Shown: positions 25,921-37,195, counted from the stretch's first letter. The stretch is 61,818 nt of DNA from Pseudodonghicola xiamenensis DSM 18339 (GCF_000429365.1 NZ_KE386894.1:2238-64055), one strand, 5' to 3'. The notes: a model not told the origin generated them from the sequence alone. Numbers and translations are program-made.

Positions 25921-28017
25921 ATGACAGCACCCACGTCTTCGGCCAAATCGCGCGCCGAGGAAGCGAACGAGATCCATGATCCGCTCGCCGATAGCTTTCC
26001 CAATTCGCCGGTCGGCCGGTTCCTGTTCTGGCTGGCGGTGGCCTTCTCGGTCTATCAGATTTCGATCGCCGCCCATGTCATCGACCTGCCCAGCCAGGTG
26101 ATGCGCGCCGTTCACGTCGCCTTCCTGATGGCGCTCGGCTTTCCGCTGCTGGCGCTGGGGCGCGGTTTCGGGCCGGTGGCGAAAACCCTGTGCTGGCTGT
26201 TCGCGCTCGCCGGGGTGGGGGTGGCTGCCTATCAATGGATCGAATACACACCGCTGCTGTTCCGCGCCGGCGACCCCAACACCCTTGACCTGATCGTCGG
26301 CTGTATCGCCGTCGTCGGCGTCTTCGTCGCCGCTTGGATCCTGATGGGGCCGGCACTGCCGATCATCTGCGGGCTGTTCCTGACTTATGCGCTGTTCGGC
26401 CAACACCTGCCGTCGCCGCTCAATCACCGTGGTTACGCTTTCGAGCAGGTGGTCGAGCAGATCGCCTATGGCACCGAAGGCATATATGGCATTCCTGTTT
26501 ATGTCTCAGCCACTTACATCTTTCTCTTCATCCTGTTCGGCTCGTTCCTGGAAAAGGCCGGGATGATCAAGCTCTTCACCGATGTGGCGCTGGGGCTGGT
26601 CGGGCACCGGATGGGCGGGGCTGCCAAGGTTTCGGTGCTGTCCTCGGGGCTGATGGGCACCATCTCGGGCTCGGGCGTCGCCAATGTCGTGACCACCGGC
26701 CAGTTCACCATTCCGCTGATGAAGCGCTTCGGTTATCGTCCGGCCTTCGCCGGCGGGGTCGAGGCAACCTCCTCCATGGGCGGGCAGATCATGCCGCCGG
26801 TGATGGGCGCGGTTGCCTTCATCATGGCCGAAACGCTCGGCGTGCAATATGTCGAGGTCGTCAAGGCGGCGCTGGTGCCGGCGATCCTCTATTTCGCCGG
26901 GGCCTTCTGGATGGTGCATCTCGAGGCCGGCAAGCGCAACCTGCGCGGCCTGGCGGCGGACGAGCTGCCCTCGGCCCGCAAGGCGCTGAAAGAGGGCTGG
27001 TATCTGATCCTGCCGCTGGCGGTGCTGGTCTGGCTTCTCTTCTCGGGCTACACGCCGCTTTTCGCAGGCACCATCGGGTTGGCGCTGACCGGAATGCTGA
27101 TCCTCGGCGCCTCGATCGCCATGGGGCTGTCGTCAATGGCGGTGCGGGTGATCTTCTGGGTGTTCCTCGGGCTCTGCGCCTCGGCCTTCTTCAAGTTCGG
27201 CATCAACGCCCTGCTTCTGGTCCTGGCTGGGCTGATCTTGGCCACGGTCCTGTTCAAGGGAGGGCGCGAGACCCTGGGTGTCTGCCGCGACAGCCTGGCC
27301 GAGGGCGCCAAGACCGCGCTGCCGGTGGGGATCGCCTGTGCGCTGGTCGGCGTGATCATCGGGGTGATGACCCTGACCGGGGCCGCCAATACCTTTGGCC
27401 AGTTCATCGTCTCGGTCGGGCAGAACAGCCTGTTCCTGTCGCTGGTGCTGACGATGATCACCTGTATCATCCTCGGCATGGGGATCCCGACGATCCCGAA
27501 CTATATCATCACCTCCTCGATCGCCGGACCGGCGCTGCTGGCGCTTGGCGTGCCGCTGATCGTCAGCCATATGTTCGTCTTCTACTTCGGCATCCTCGCC
27601 GATCTGACGCCGCCGGTGGCGCTGGCCTGCTTTGCCGCTGCGCCCATCGCCAAGGAAAGCGGGCTGAAGATCAGCTTCGAGGCGATCAAGGTGGCCGCCG
27701 CCGGCTTCGTGGTGCCCTTCATGGCGGTCTATACCCCGGCGCTGATGCTGCAGGACGGCGGCACCCTGGCCGACGCCATCGGCTATTGGCCGGCGGTGGC
27801 CTATATCATCGTCAAGGCGCTGATCGCCCTGGCGCTCTGGGGCACCTGCGTGATCGGCTGGCTGGGTCGTCCGCTGGCGATCTGGGAGCGCGGCATCGCT
27901 CTCGTCGCCGCCTTCTCGCTGGTCGCGGCGCTGCCGATCACCGATGAATTGGGCTTTGGCCTTGTCATCCTCTTCGGCCTGCTGCTGTGGCGCCGTCGGA
28001 CCGCGGTGTCGGCATGA
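25921..28017 (+). CDS. TRAP transporter fused permease (DctQM)
   Basis: A 698-residue integral membrane protein with the small (Q, about 40-190) and large (M, about 190-640) TRAP subunits fused, the usual form with TAXI binding proteins. The M domain shows LMGTISGSGVANVVTTGQFTIPLMKR and GVEATSSMGGQIMPPVMGA, typical of fused TAXI permeases. GGGAGGA precedes the ATG. It drives Na+- or H+-coupled uptake of the ligand of the preceding gene. The following DUF1850 gene overlaps it by four bases. Confidence 0.93.
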   Translation: MTAPTSSAKSRAEEANEIHDPLADSFPNSPVGRFLFWLAVAFSVYQISIAAHVIDLPSQVMRAVHVAFLMALGFPLLALGRGFGPVAKTLCWLFALAGVGVAAYQWIEYTPLLFRAGDPNTLDLIVGCIAVVGVFVAAWILMGPALPIICGLFLTYALFGQHLPSPLNHRGYAFEQVVEQIAYGTEGIYGIPVYVSATYIFLFILFGSFLEKAGMIKLFTDVALGLVGHRMGGAAKVSVLSSGLMGTISGSGVANVVTTGQFTIPLMKRFGYRPAFAGGVEATSSMGGQIMPPVMGAVAFIMAETLGVQYVEVVKAALVPAILYFAGAFWMVHLEAGKRNLRGLAADELPSARKALKEGWYLILPLAVLVWLLFSGYTPLFAGTIGLALTGMLILGASIAMGLSSMAVRVIFWVFLGLCASAFFKFGINALLLVLAGLILATVLFKGGRETLGVCRDSLAEGAKTALPVGIACALVGVIIGVMTLTGAANTFGQFIVSVGQNSLFLSLVLTMITCIILGMGIPTIPNYIITSSIAGPALLALGVPLIVSHMFVFYFGILADLTPPVALACFAAAPIAKESGLKISFEAIKVAAAGFVVPFMAVYTPALMLQDGGTLADAIGYWPAVAYIIVKALIALALWGTCVIGWLGRPLAIWERGIALVAAFSLVAALPITDELGFGLVILFGLLLWRRRTAVSA

Positions 28018-28385
28018 CCGGTTGCCTGATGGCGGGGGCGACGATGCTCGCCCTGGCCAGCGGCGAGCAGTTCACGCTGGAATGGACCCATTCGGTCGAG
28101 CGTCAGGCCTGGCGGGAGACCTGGGAGGTGACGCAGGATCACCGGCTGCATCTGGTCGGGGCTGCGGTCAAGGGATCGGGGGCGGGTATGGAACCCGGCC
28201 CCGGTGGCTATTTTCAAGACGGCTGGTGGGTCTGGACCCCGGATTTGCCACCGGTGCCGTCGCTGGTTCTCGCCGCCTCGGGGAAGACCCCCTCGGCCTG
28301 GACGCTCTGCGCTGCTGATTGTCTGCAGATCGGCGCCACCTCGGGCGCGCCGGTCACCGTGGCGCCCTGCGCTGGCGCGGACTGA
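28014..28385 (+). CDS. DUF1850 protein of TAXI-TRAP operon
   Basis: A 123-residue small protein with EQFTLEWTHSVERQAWRETW, the DUF1850 signature. Members commonly sit next to fused TAXI-TRAP permeases; their role is unknown. A hydrophobic N-terminus (about 1-18) may be a signal or anchor. Overlaps the permease by four bases and the kinase gene by one base, so the operon continues into the two-component genes. Confidence 0.8.
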   Translation: MTGCLMAGATMLALASGEQFTLEWTHSVERQAWRETWEVTQDHRLHLVGAAVKGSGAGMEPGPGGYFQDGWWVWTPDLPPVPSLVLAASGKTPSAWTLCAADCLQIGATSGAPVTVAPCAGAD

Positions 28386-30174
28386 TGGTCAGCCGGCGCG
28401 CGGTTCTGCGCCGCATCGGATCGGTCTGGCGGCTGCGGCTGCTGCTGGTGACCATCGGTGCGCTGCTGTGCGGCGCTCTGGCCTGGCAGGTGGCGCTGTC
28501 GCAGCTGCGTCAGGGGCTGGAGCAGCGGCTGCTGGTCGGTCATCGCGCCATCCAGACCGAGATCGACCGCTTTCGCTATCTGCCGCGTGTCACCGGCGAG
28601 GATGCCCGTATCCATGCGGCGCTGTCGCGTCCGGGCGAACTGGCCGCGATTGACGCAGCCAACCGCTATCTCGAACGCATCGTGGCCCAGACCGGGGCCG
28701 AACAGCTGTATCTGCTGAATGCGGACGGGGTCACGCTGGCCTCGTCGAACTGGACCACGCCGAACAGCTATGTCGGCCACGATTACAGCTTTCGTCCCTA
28801 TTTCACCGATGCGCGCGCCACCGGCAACGGCGCCGTCTATGCCATCGGCGTCACCACCGGAGAGCCCGGCTATTTCATCGCGACCCGGGTCGACGATCCG
28901 GGGCTGGGGGTGCGCGGGGTCATGGTCGTCAAGATCGACCTGCGCCCGCTTGAACAATCCTGGGCCGAGACTGGTCAGCGGATCGCCGTTACCGACAAGG
29001 ACGATGTGGTTTTCATGTCGTCGATCCCCGGCTGGCGCTATCGCCCGCTGACGCCCTTGCCGGCGCCGGTGCGGGCGCGGCTGGGGGCCTCACGGCTCTA
29101 TGACAGTTCGGAATTGGAGCGCGCGGCGCCGTTGTTGACCTCTGGCAGCACGTTGACGATCGAGGGGCAGGGCCGCGCCACCACCCTGCGCAGCCCGTCA
29201 TTCGAACAGGGCTGGCGCTTGCTGGCGGCGACCCCGCTGTGGCCGGCGCGCGCGGCGGGCGGGACGACTGCGGCGCTGGTGCTGCTGGCCGGGTTGCTGG
29301 GGCTGGGGCTGGCCGATCTGCGCCGTCACCGCCAACGGTTGATCGCGCTGCGACTTCATCAGACCGAGGTGATGGAACGCAAGGTGCGCGAGCGCACCGC
29401 CGAGCTCGGCCGCGAGATCGAGGCGCGCGCCCGGGTCGAGGCCGATCTGCGCGCCACCCAGGCGACGCTGGTGCAATCCGAGAAGATGGCGGCGCTCGGC
29501 CGGATGTCGGCCGCCATCGTGCATGAGGTCAGCCAGCCGCTGGCGGCGATGGAGGCGACGCTGACGGCGGCCGAGTTCAGCCTGTCGCGGGCGCCCGAAC
29601 AGACCGCTGCGCGGCTGCAATCGGCGCGCGGGCTGATCCGTCGGATGCAGCGGATGACCAGGCATCTCAAGAATTTCTCGCGGCGCGAGGCGGCGCCCTT
29701 GTCGCCGGTGCCGGTGGTCGAGGTGGCGCGCTCCGCCCTGGCGCTGACCAAGCCGCGTGCCGATGCGGCGGGCATTCATCCCCGGTTCGAGGCGCCAGAG
29801 GGCGCTCCGATGGTACGCGCGGGGCATGCCCGGCTGGAGCAGGTGCTGGTCAACCTGCTGCACAATGCCATCGAGGCGGTGGAGCCCGGCCATGGCGAAG
29901 TGACACTGGCGGTCCGGCAAGAGGCGGATGAGCTGATCCTCTCGGTGTGGGACAATGGCCCCGGCATCCCGGCCGATGTGTTGCCCCGGGTGACCGAGCC
30001 GTTCTTTTCCACCAAGATCGGCGGCGAGGGGCTGGGCCTTGGGCTTGCGATCAGCTTCGAGGTGGTCCAGCAATTCGGCGGGCGGCTGGACATCCGGTCA
30101 CACCCGGGCGGGGGAACCGAGATCTCGGTGATCCTGCCGTTGCTCGATGGGACTGAGACGAAAGAGGCCGCAGA

Positions 30175-30178
<4 letters not shown>
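28385..30178 (+). CDS. DctB-type sensor histidine kinase
   Basis: A 597-residue membrane kinase. TM1 is near 15-35, a periplasmic double-Cache sensor spans about 36-290 (YVGHDYSFRPYFTDA is the DctB-like ligand-loop motif), TM2 is near 297-317, and a coiled linker precedes HisKA with phospho-acceptor H380 (HEVSQPLAAME). The ATPase domain has NLLHNAIEAVE, DNGPGIP and GEGLGLGLAIS boxes. The start overlaps the DUF1850 stop (TGATG). With the next gene it probably senses the TRAP substrate or a related carboxylate. Confidence 0.92.
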
Positions 30179-31479
<1,301 letters not shown>

Positions 31480-31585
31480 GCAGGGGCGGAGGCCGATAGC
31501 CGCCTGCGGCACGGGCGTCGCTTGACAGTGGCCCGGCGCCTGTAAAGGGTGTCCCGATCATTCGGCTGGGGAGAGGATCGCACCG

Positions 31586-33382
31586 ATGAACAAGCTGCGT
31601 GATAGGGGCGCCCCGGCTGTCCGCGATCTTGTGCTGGGGTCGTGGCAGCGATCCGAGGCCGGGGATCGGCTTGGCGATCTGGCGCATGCGCCCAGTCTTT
31701 CGGGAGCCGAGTTCGACCGGGTCCTGGGCGGCAACGACCGGCTGCGGGCCGCGGCCGAGCCGGTGTTGCGCCGCTTCGGCGCGATGCTGGGAGACAGCGA
31801 TGCCATGCTTCTGCTGTGCGATCCTGAAGGTGTGGTCATGGATGCAGCCGGCGCCTCTCATGTCCGGCAGCGGGGAGAGCGGAACAATCTTCAGCCCGGA
31901 GGACGCTGGTGTGAAAGTGCGATCGGCACCAATGCGATCGGCACCGCGCTGCATCTGCGGCAGCCGGTGACCATCTCGGGAGCCGAGCATTATTGCGAGG
32001 CGATCCGGCAATGGGCCTGCGCGGCGGTGCCGTTGCACGATCCGGCTGATGGGGCCTTGATGGGGGTGATCGATGTCTCGGGGGCGCCGGGGGCGGGGTT
32101 CGGGACAGCCGGCGCGCTTGCTGCCTCGACCGCGTCACAGATCGAACAGATATTGCGAACCGAGGACATCGTTCGGCATCGGGACCTGATCGACGCGCTG
32201 CTGTCGGACCGCAGGGGCGGCCACGGCGAGGAGGTGATGCTGCTCGATCGGTTCGGGCAGCGGGTCTGGTCGAGCGAGGCTTTCGGCCGGGCGATGCGCG
32301 AAGCCGGCGGTCCCGAGCCCGAGATGCTGAGCCGGATCGCCGCCTCGGGGCGCGATGCTGAGGCCGAAAGCTGGGCCGACAATTTGCGCCAGGCGCTTCC
32401 CGGCGCCGATATCGACCTGCTGCAGACCAGGGACGGTGCACTGGGTTTGGTCGTCCGGCTGCGCTCTGCGACCGGGCAGCGCCGACCGGTCGCGCCGGAG
32501 GAGGAGCGGCTGAGCCTGAAGCGGATCGCCCAGGGCAGCCGTGTGCTGGCGCCGCTTTGTGTGACGGCCCGCAAGTTCTATTTCCATGCGGTTCCGCTGA
32601 CGGTCGAGGGGGCGGCGGGCACTGGCAAGCGCAGTTTCGCCCGGGCCCTGCATTTCGCGGGTGCCAGCGGCAACCGTCCGTTCGAGATGCTGGATTGCAC
32701 GTCCCTGGAGGCCGAGCAGTTGCAGAGCGATCTGCGCGATGGCGGCGGGCTGCTGGCGCAACGTGATCGCGGCGGCACCCTGTGCCTGTCCGAACCGGCG
32801 CGGACGCCGGCGGCGGCACAGCCTGCGCTGGCGCAGGCGCTGGAGCGGCTGGGGCGTGGCGGCAGGGTCCCGGTGCAGGTGATCGCATTGAGCACCGAGC
32901 CGCTGTCCGAAGCGGTGGCACAGGGGCGTCTGCTGCGCGATCTGCAATTGCGATGCGCGGGGTCGGTGATCCGTCTGCCCGGGCTGGTGGCGCGGCGCGA
33001 AGAAGTGCCCGTGCTGCTGCGCCATTTCGCAGCGGAGATGGCCGCCGAAGGGCGCCGCCCGCTGCGTTTCACCGCCGCCGCACTGGAGCGGCTGCGGGCG
33101 CATGACTGGCCGGGCAACCTGTGGGAGATGCGCAATCTGGTCCAGGCGCTAGAAGCGGAACATGCCGGAGAGGGGGCCCGGGTCATCGACCTGTCGGATC
33201 TGCCGCAGGAGGTGAGGGGCGGGGTCGAGGCGGAGCCGCAGAGGTTGCAGGATTGCGAAAGGGAACTGATCGCGCGCGCCGTGTCCGAGGCCGGAGGCAA
33301 CCTGAGCCGGGCCTCGAAACGGCTGGGGATCGCGCGATCGACCCTGTACCTGAAGCTTGATCAATACGGGCTGCGCGGCTGA
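31586..33382 (+). CDS. AcoR-like GAF/Fis regulator with degenerate ATPase domain
   Basis: A 598-residue regulator with an AcoR/DhaR-type N-terminal GAF region (RWCESAIGTNAIGTALH, then AVPLHDPADGALMGVIDVSG), a central AAA+-derived domain, and a C-terminal Fis helix-turn-helix (NLSRASKRLGIARSTLYLKL). The ATPase domain is eroded: Walker A is GAAGTGKR, the stretch that should hold GAFTGA is missing, and Walker B reads GGTLCLSEP instead of a DE pair. It therefore probably works without sigma-54. It lies directly upstream of, and in line with, a zinc alcohol dehydrogenase gene, with a long palindrome between, so it likely controls that gene in response to an alcohol, aldehyde or acetoin-like effector. 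Confidence 0.85.
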   Translation: MNKLRDRGAPAVRDLVLGSWQRSEAGDRLGDLAHAPSLSGAEFDRVLGGNDRLRAAAEPVLRRFGAMLGDSDAMLLLCDPEGVVMDAAGASHVRQRGERNNLQPGGRWCESAIGTNAIGTALHLRQPVTISGAEHYCEAIRQWACAAVPLHDPADGALMGVIDVSGAPGAGFGTAGALAASTASQIEQILRTEDIVRHRDLIDALLSDRRGGHGEEVMLLDRFGQRVWSSEAFGRAMREAGGPEPEMLSRIAASGRDAEAESWADNLRQALPGADIDLLQTRDGALGLVVRLRSATGQRRPVAPEEERLSLKRIAQGSRVLAPLCVTARKFYFHAVPLTVEGAAGTGKRSFARALHFAGASGNRPFEMLDCTSLEAEQLQSDLRDGGGLLAQRDRGGTLCLSEPARTPAAAQPALAQALERLGRGGRVPVQVIALSTEPLSEAVAQGRLLRDLQLRCAGSVIRLPGLVARREEVPVLLRHFAAEMAAEGRRPLRFTAAALERLRAHDWPGNLWEMRNLVQALEAEHAGEGARVIDLSDLPQEVRGGVEAEPQRLQDCERELIARAVSEAGGNLSRASKRLGIARSTLYLKLDQYGLRG

Positions 33383-33398
33383 TCCGGGCCCCGGTTCC

Positions 33399-33431
33399 GG
33401 GCAATGTGTCCGAAAATCGGACACATTGCCC
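33399..33431. promoter_or_regulatory. 33-bp perfect palindrome between acoR-like gene and adh
   Basis: Arms of 15 bp (33399-33413 and 33417-33431) pair perfectly around AAA. The core TGTCCGA-AAA-TCGGACA resembles the dyad sites used by AcoR-type regulators. It could instead be a terminator for the upstream gene, but no T-run follows. The site is 85 bp before the adh start, in enhancer-like position. GCATGCAAA and GTATGCAAA direct repeats lie between it and the adh ribosome site. Confidence 0.65.
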
Positions 33432-33516
33432 CTTGCTGCGCCTCTTTCTCATCGGCCTGCCGGGACAGTATTGTTCGCATGCAAAAGTATGCAAACAGCG
33501 CTCAGGAGGTTCTGCC

Positions 33517-34554
33517 ATGAAAGCTCTCGTTTATCAGGGACCCGGCAACAAGGAATGGGTTGAAAAGGAAAAACCAGGCATTCAGAAACCCACCGATGTG
33601 ATCGTCAAGATTACCAAGACGACGATCTGCGGCACGGATCTGCACATTCTCAAGGGGGATGTGCCGGCGGTGACCGAAGGCCGCACGCTCGGTCACGAAG
33701 GGGTTGGTATCGTCGAGGAAGTGGGCTCTGCCGTTGCCAACTTCAAACCCGGTGACGCGGTGCTGATTTCCTGTGTCACCTCCTGCGGGAAATGTGCCAA
33801 CTGCAAGCGCGGCCTCTATGCTCATTGCGAGGACGGCGGCTGGATCCTCGGTCACCTGATCGACGGCACCCAGGCCGAATACGTGCGTATCCCGCATGGC
33901 GACAACTCGCTCTACCCGATCCCGGAAGGGGCGGATGAAGAGGCGCTGGTGATGCTGTCGGACATCATGCCGACGGGGTTCGAGATCGGCGTGCAATACG
34001 GTCATGTCAAACCGGGTGATACCATCGCCATCGTCGGCGCCGGCCCGGTGGGCATGTCGGTGCTGCTGACCGCGCAATTCTATTCGCCGGGCAAGATCGT
34101 GATGATCGACATGGATCCTGCGCGGCTGGCGCTGGCGCGGCAGTTCGGTGCCACCGATACCATCCAGGTTGGGGCCGAGGATGCCGTGGCCCGGATCATG
34201 GAAATGACCGATGGCAAGGGCGTCGATGTGGCGATCGAGGCGGTGGGCGTGCCGGCAACCTTCGACACCTGTCAGAAGATTGTCGCTGCCGGTGGCAACA
34301 TTGCCAACGTCGGCGTCCATGGCACCCCGGTCGAACTGCATATCGAAGAGCTCTGGATCAAGAACATCAATATCTCCATGGGGCTGGTCAACACCAACAC
34401 CACGCCGATGCTGCTGAAGACGCTGGGCAACGGCAAGGTTGATCCCTCCAAGCTGGTGACGCACCGCTTCAAGCTTGACGAGATGATGGAAGCCTATGAG
34501 ATCTTCGGCAATGCCGCCCGTGAAAAGGCGATGAAAGTGATCCTGAGCGCCTGA
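33517..34554 (+). CDS. Zinc-dependent alcohol dehydrogenase
   Basis: A 345-residue medium-chain dehydrogenase. Catalytic-zinc ligands are C38 (TICGTDLH) and H60-E61 (GHEGVG); structural-zinc Cys are in CVTSCGKCANCKRGLYAHC. The NAD-binding Rossmann motif is IVGAGPVGM, followed by an acidic residue after strand 2 (MIDMDP), suggesting NAD over NADP. It resembles bacterial short-chain or broad-specificity alcohol dehydrogenases known to be controlled by AcoR-like activators. AGGAGG precedes the ATG. Followed by a strong hairpin. Confidence 0.9.
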   Translation: MKALVYQGPGNKEWVEKEKPGIQKPTDVIVKITKTTICGTDLHILKGDVPAVTEGRTLGHEGVGIVEEVGSAVANFKPGDAVLISCVTSCGKCANCKRGLYAHCEDGGWILGHLIDGTQAEYVRIPHGDNSLYPIPEGADEEALVMLSDIMPTGFEIGVQYGHVKPGDTIAIVGAGPVGMSVLLTAQFYSPGKIVMIDMDPARLALARQFGATDTIQVGAEDAVARIMEMTDGKGVDVAIEAVGVPATFDTCQKIVAAGGNIANVGVHGTPVELHIEELWIKNINISMGLVNTNTTPMLLKTLGNGKVDPSKLVTHRFKLDEMMEAYEIFGNAAREKAMKVILSA

Positions 34555-34574
34555 GCGTTCGATCCGTGAAGATG

Positions 34575-34608
34575 TCCGGCCGGGGATGCTGACGCGTTCC
34601 CGGCCGGA
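34575..34608. terminator. Bidirectional hairpin between convergent genes
   Basis: A perfect 10-bp stem (TCCGGCCGGG with CCCGGCCGGA) around a 14-nt loop sits between the adh stop and the convergent hydrolase stop, suited to ending both transcripts. It lacks a long T-run on either side. Confidence 0.65.
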
Positions 34609-34623
34609 TGCGTTTGTGGCCGA

Positions 34624-36345
34624 TCAGTCCCGCGCGGCGCGGCGAGCCTTCAAGGCGGTCAAAAGCCGGTCGGTCGTCTCGGCGGTCCAGCCCTGGGGAT
34701 CGAGAAGGTCGCGCCAGGCCGGCAGGTAATCTTCGGCGACGTAGTAATGGCCGAACCGTTCCACCTGCAGCGCGATCAGCATGTCGAGCGCGGTTTGCAG
34801 CATGCTGACCACCGGCACCCATTTGATCTGGGGCGACACGTCGGCGGGGCGGTCATAGCGCAGCCAGTCGGGCCGGCGCAGCGCGGTCCCAAGGCTGAAC
34901 AGCGGGATGGGATCGCTGGCATATTGCAGAAAGATCAGCCGGATCGGCCCCCAGGGGGTGGCCTGCGGGGCGGGGCCGTCGAATTGCGTCATCGTCCGCA
35001 CCAGTGACCCGTTGCCGAACCGGGGATGCCAGGGCGGACTGTCGGGCCAGCGCTGGTCCTGCACATAGCGCCACATCGGGCTGAGAAACGGTGAGCCGAC
35101 CCAGAGCGCCCCCTGGATCGGATCCCCCAGCATATCGAGCAGCGGCAGCGTCATCTGGCTGTTGTAGGCCCCGAGGCTCAGCCCGAAGGCATAGAGATGC
35201 GGCCGCTTGTCCCTGGGCAGCCCGGACCAGTAATCATGCACCACATCGAACAGCGCCTGCGCCTGCTCGACACCGAGCTCGGGGTGGGCCGCCAATGCCA
35301 GTGAACTGCTGAGATAGGAATATTGCACCGCCACGGTGGCGACATCTCCGCCCATCAGGAAATCCAGCGTGTCGAAGGCATCCGGATCCATCCAGCCGGT
35401 GCCGGTGGGGCTGACCACCACCAGGACCGACCGGTCGAAGCCGCCGACGCGGATCAGTTCCCTGAGCGCCAGTTCGGCCCGTGCCTGGGCGCTGCGCGCG
35501 GCGGTGCGCCCGACATAGACCCGGATCGGCGCCAGCGCCGGGGCGCCCTTGAGCGCGGCGATCTCCTCGGCACTCGGCGCGGTGGCGATATAGCTCCGCC
35601 CGGTGTCGCCAAGCTGGTCCCAGGAGATCAGGGAGGCCGGGCTGCCGGTCTTCTGCGGTGTCTCGGGGCGGGGAAGGTCCGGGTCTATGAACCGGTCGGC
35701 GGCTTCCATCGTCGAATCCGCGGCGCGAAAGGCATAGCGTATCGCGGTGCCTTCGATCGCGAGGTAGAAGATGGCAAGCCCGAGTATCAGGCTGGTCGCT
35801 TGGGCAATGCGATAGGGAACCACCCGGCGCAGCGGTGTTTCGATCCGCCGGGTCAGCGCCCAGAACAGCCGGAACAGCGCCCACAGAAGGCAGGCCACCG
35901 ACAGCGCCACCGCCGCGATGGTGAGGGTATTGCCCTGGTCGAGCGGGGCGAGGCCCGCCACCTGCCGGGTGGCGTTGCGCCAGGCCGTCGATTCCCGAAA
36001 CGCAACCAAAAGCACCGGCACGGTCAGGGCCAGCGCGCCAAACCGCAGCCGGATCAGCCGCGGCCCGCGCGGTTGCGGCAGCTCGAGCAGCCGCCAGAGC
36101 CCGCCGATAGCCAGACCGATTTCATAGCCGATGGCAGCGATGATCCCGCTGGCCACCCCCTGCAGGACCGGCGGTCGGGGGGCCAGGGAGGGCGTCAGCG
36201 AAGCCATGAGAAACAGCGCCGCAAGACAGAGCCCGAGCCCGGACAGGAAGCGGGCGGGGCCGGCCAGCGTCGGCGTCTGGTCGTGCTTGATGAGGATGAT
36301 CTTGCTTTCTTGTCTGGGTCTCGGGGCCCGGGCAGAAAGCCACAA
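34624..36345 (-). CDS. Membrane alpha/beta-hydrolase family protein (Abhydrolase_9)
   Basis: A 573-residue protein with four or five membrane segments in the first 220 residues and a C-terminal alpha/beta-hydrolase domain (about 260-560). The nucleophile elbow is AFGLSLGAYNS (Ser near 390), with GGDVATVAVQYSYLSS upstream and HYYVAEDYLP carrying a likely catalytic His. This matches the Abhydrolase_9/Abhydrolase_9_N pair, a widespread family of unknown substrate. The listed start is a GTG giving the longest frame; no ATG occurs before the first membrane segment, so the true start may be another GTG, CTG or TTG a little downstream. Confidence 0.75.
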   Translation of the reverse strand: MWLSARAPRPRQESKIILIKHDQTPTLAGPARFLSGLGLCLAALFLMASLTPSLAPRPPVLQGVASGIIAAIGYEIGLAIGGLWRLLELPQPRGPRLIRLRFGALALTVPVLLVAFRESTAWRNATRQVAGLAPLDQGNTLTIAAVALSVACLLWALFRLFWALTRRIETPLRRVVPYRIAQATSLILGLAIFYLAIEGTAIRYAFRAADSTMEAADRFIDPDLPRPETPQKTGSPASLISWDQLGDTGRSYIATAPSAEEIAALKGAPALAPIRVYVGRTAARSAQARAELALRELIRVGGFDRSVLVVVSPTGTGWMDPDAFDTLDFLMGGDVATVAVQYSYLSSSLALAAHPELGVEQAQALFDVVHDYWSGLPRDKRPHLYAFGLSLGAYNSQMTLPLLDMLGDPIQGALWVGSPFLSPMWRYVQDQRWPDSPPWHPRFGNGSLVRTMTQFDGPAPQATPWGPIRLIFLQYASDPIPLFSLGTALRRPDWLRYDRPADVSPQIKWVPVVSMLQTALDMLIALQVERFGHYYVAEDYLPAWRDLLDPQGWTAETTDRLLTALKARRAARD

Positions 36346-36437
36346 GGTCGCGACTGTGTCCAGATCGCCGCTCGGCCTTTGTCACGGCGTTTTGGGGGAA
36401 CGCCTGTGGGCGGGCGGTGATCCGCGCTGTGGCAAGG

Positions 36438-37193
36438 CTAGGTCCGGCGCAGCGAAATTTGCACATCGGCGCAGCGCAGCGGTTCAAGGCCATCCCAGAT
36501 GACCCAGCGATCTGGCGGCACTTCCTTGCGCCCCAGAAAGGTACCATTGGCCGATCGCGTTTTGCCGTCGGAGCCGTCGCGAATTTCGATCCGGTTTGCG
36601 GCAATGCGGATCTGGCAATGACGACCGGAGATCTGGCCGTCGGGAAGTTTCAGGTTGGCCCAGGCCGCATCGCGCCCGATGCGGATCTGACCGCTTTGGG
36701 TGAAGCCCGCGAGCTTGCCGAGCGCGATTTGGCGGCCATGATAGGCGCCGCTGTGAAAGGCCAGGCGCCATTGTGCCGGCGGTTGTGCCGTGGCGTTCGA
36801 CATCGGTGACAGCCAGACAAGCTGGGCAACGCGGTTATAACCGGCAGTTCGGTCCCAGCGCAGACCGCTGAGGCCGAGGATGGACAGTTTGGCAAGGAAA
36901 CGCACGCTGCGCCGCGCAAAGGATGGCCGTCCGCCGTCGCGGGTCGCCATGCCGAGCCCCAGCGCAAGCCGTCCGATGGTGATGCCGGGCAGGATCAGCT
37001 CGGACAGAACCCAGGAGATCGGCAGCAATATCAGGAAGATGACGGCTGAGCTGAAGTCAAAACGCAGCAGCGGCACATGGGTTCTGAGCGGATCGGCCAG
37101 CAGGCTGGCCAGCAGATAGAGAACCCAGAAATCAATCACCGCCGCGGCCAGCAGAAGTTTTGCCGCCGCCTTTTCATCGAGGAGTCCACGCAT
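36438..37193 (-). CDS. RDD membrane protein with C-terminal FHA domain
   Basis: A 251-residue protein. The N-terminal half is an RDD-family membrane domain (segments near 12-35 and 48-70, with the GITIGRLALGLGM and RRSVRFLAK motifs). The C-terminal half (about 150-249) is an FHA phosphothreonine-binding domain: IRIGRDAAWANLKLPDGQIS, GRHCQI and ANGTFLGRKE carry the usual Arg, Ser, His and Asn residues. The FHA should face the cytoplasm. ATG taken as start; a TTG six bases upstream overlaps the preceding stop and is an alternative. Probably a membrane receptor for a phosphorylated partner of the divergent kinase cluster. Confidence 0.8.
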   Translation of the reverse strand: MRGLLDEKAAAKLLLAAAVIDFWVLYLLASLLADPLRTHVPLLRFDFSSAVIFLILLPISWVLSELILPGITIGRLALGLGMATRDGGRPSFARRSVRFLAKLSILGLSGLRWDRTAGYNRVAQLVWLSPMSNATAQPPAQWRLAFHSGAYHGRQIALGKLAGFTQSGQIRIGRDAAWANLKLPDGQISGRHCQIRIAANRIEIRDGSDGKTRSANGTFLGRKEVPPDRWVIWDGLEPLRCADVQISLRRT

Positions 37194-37195
37194 GG

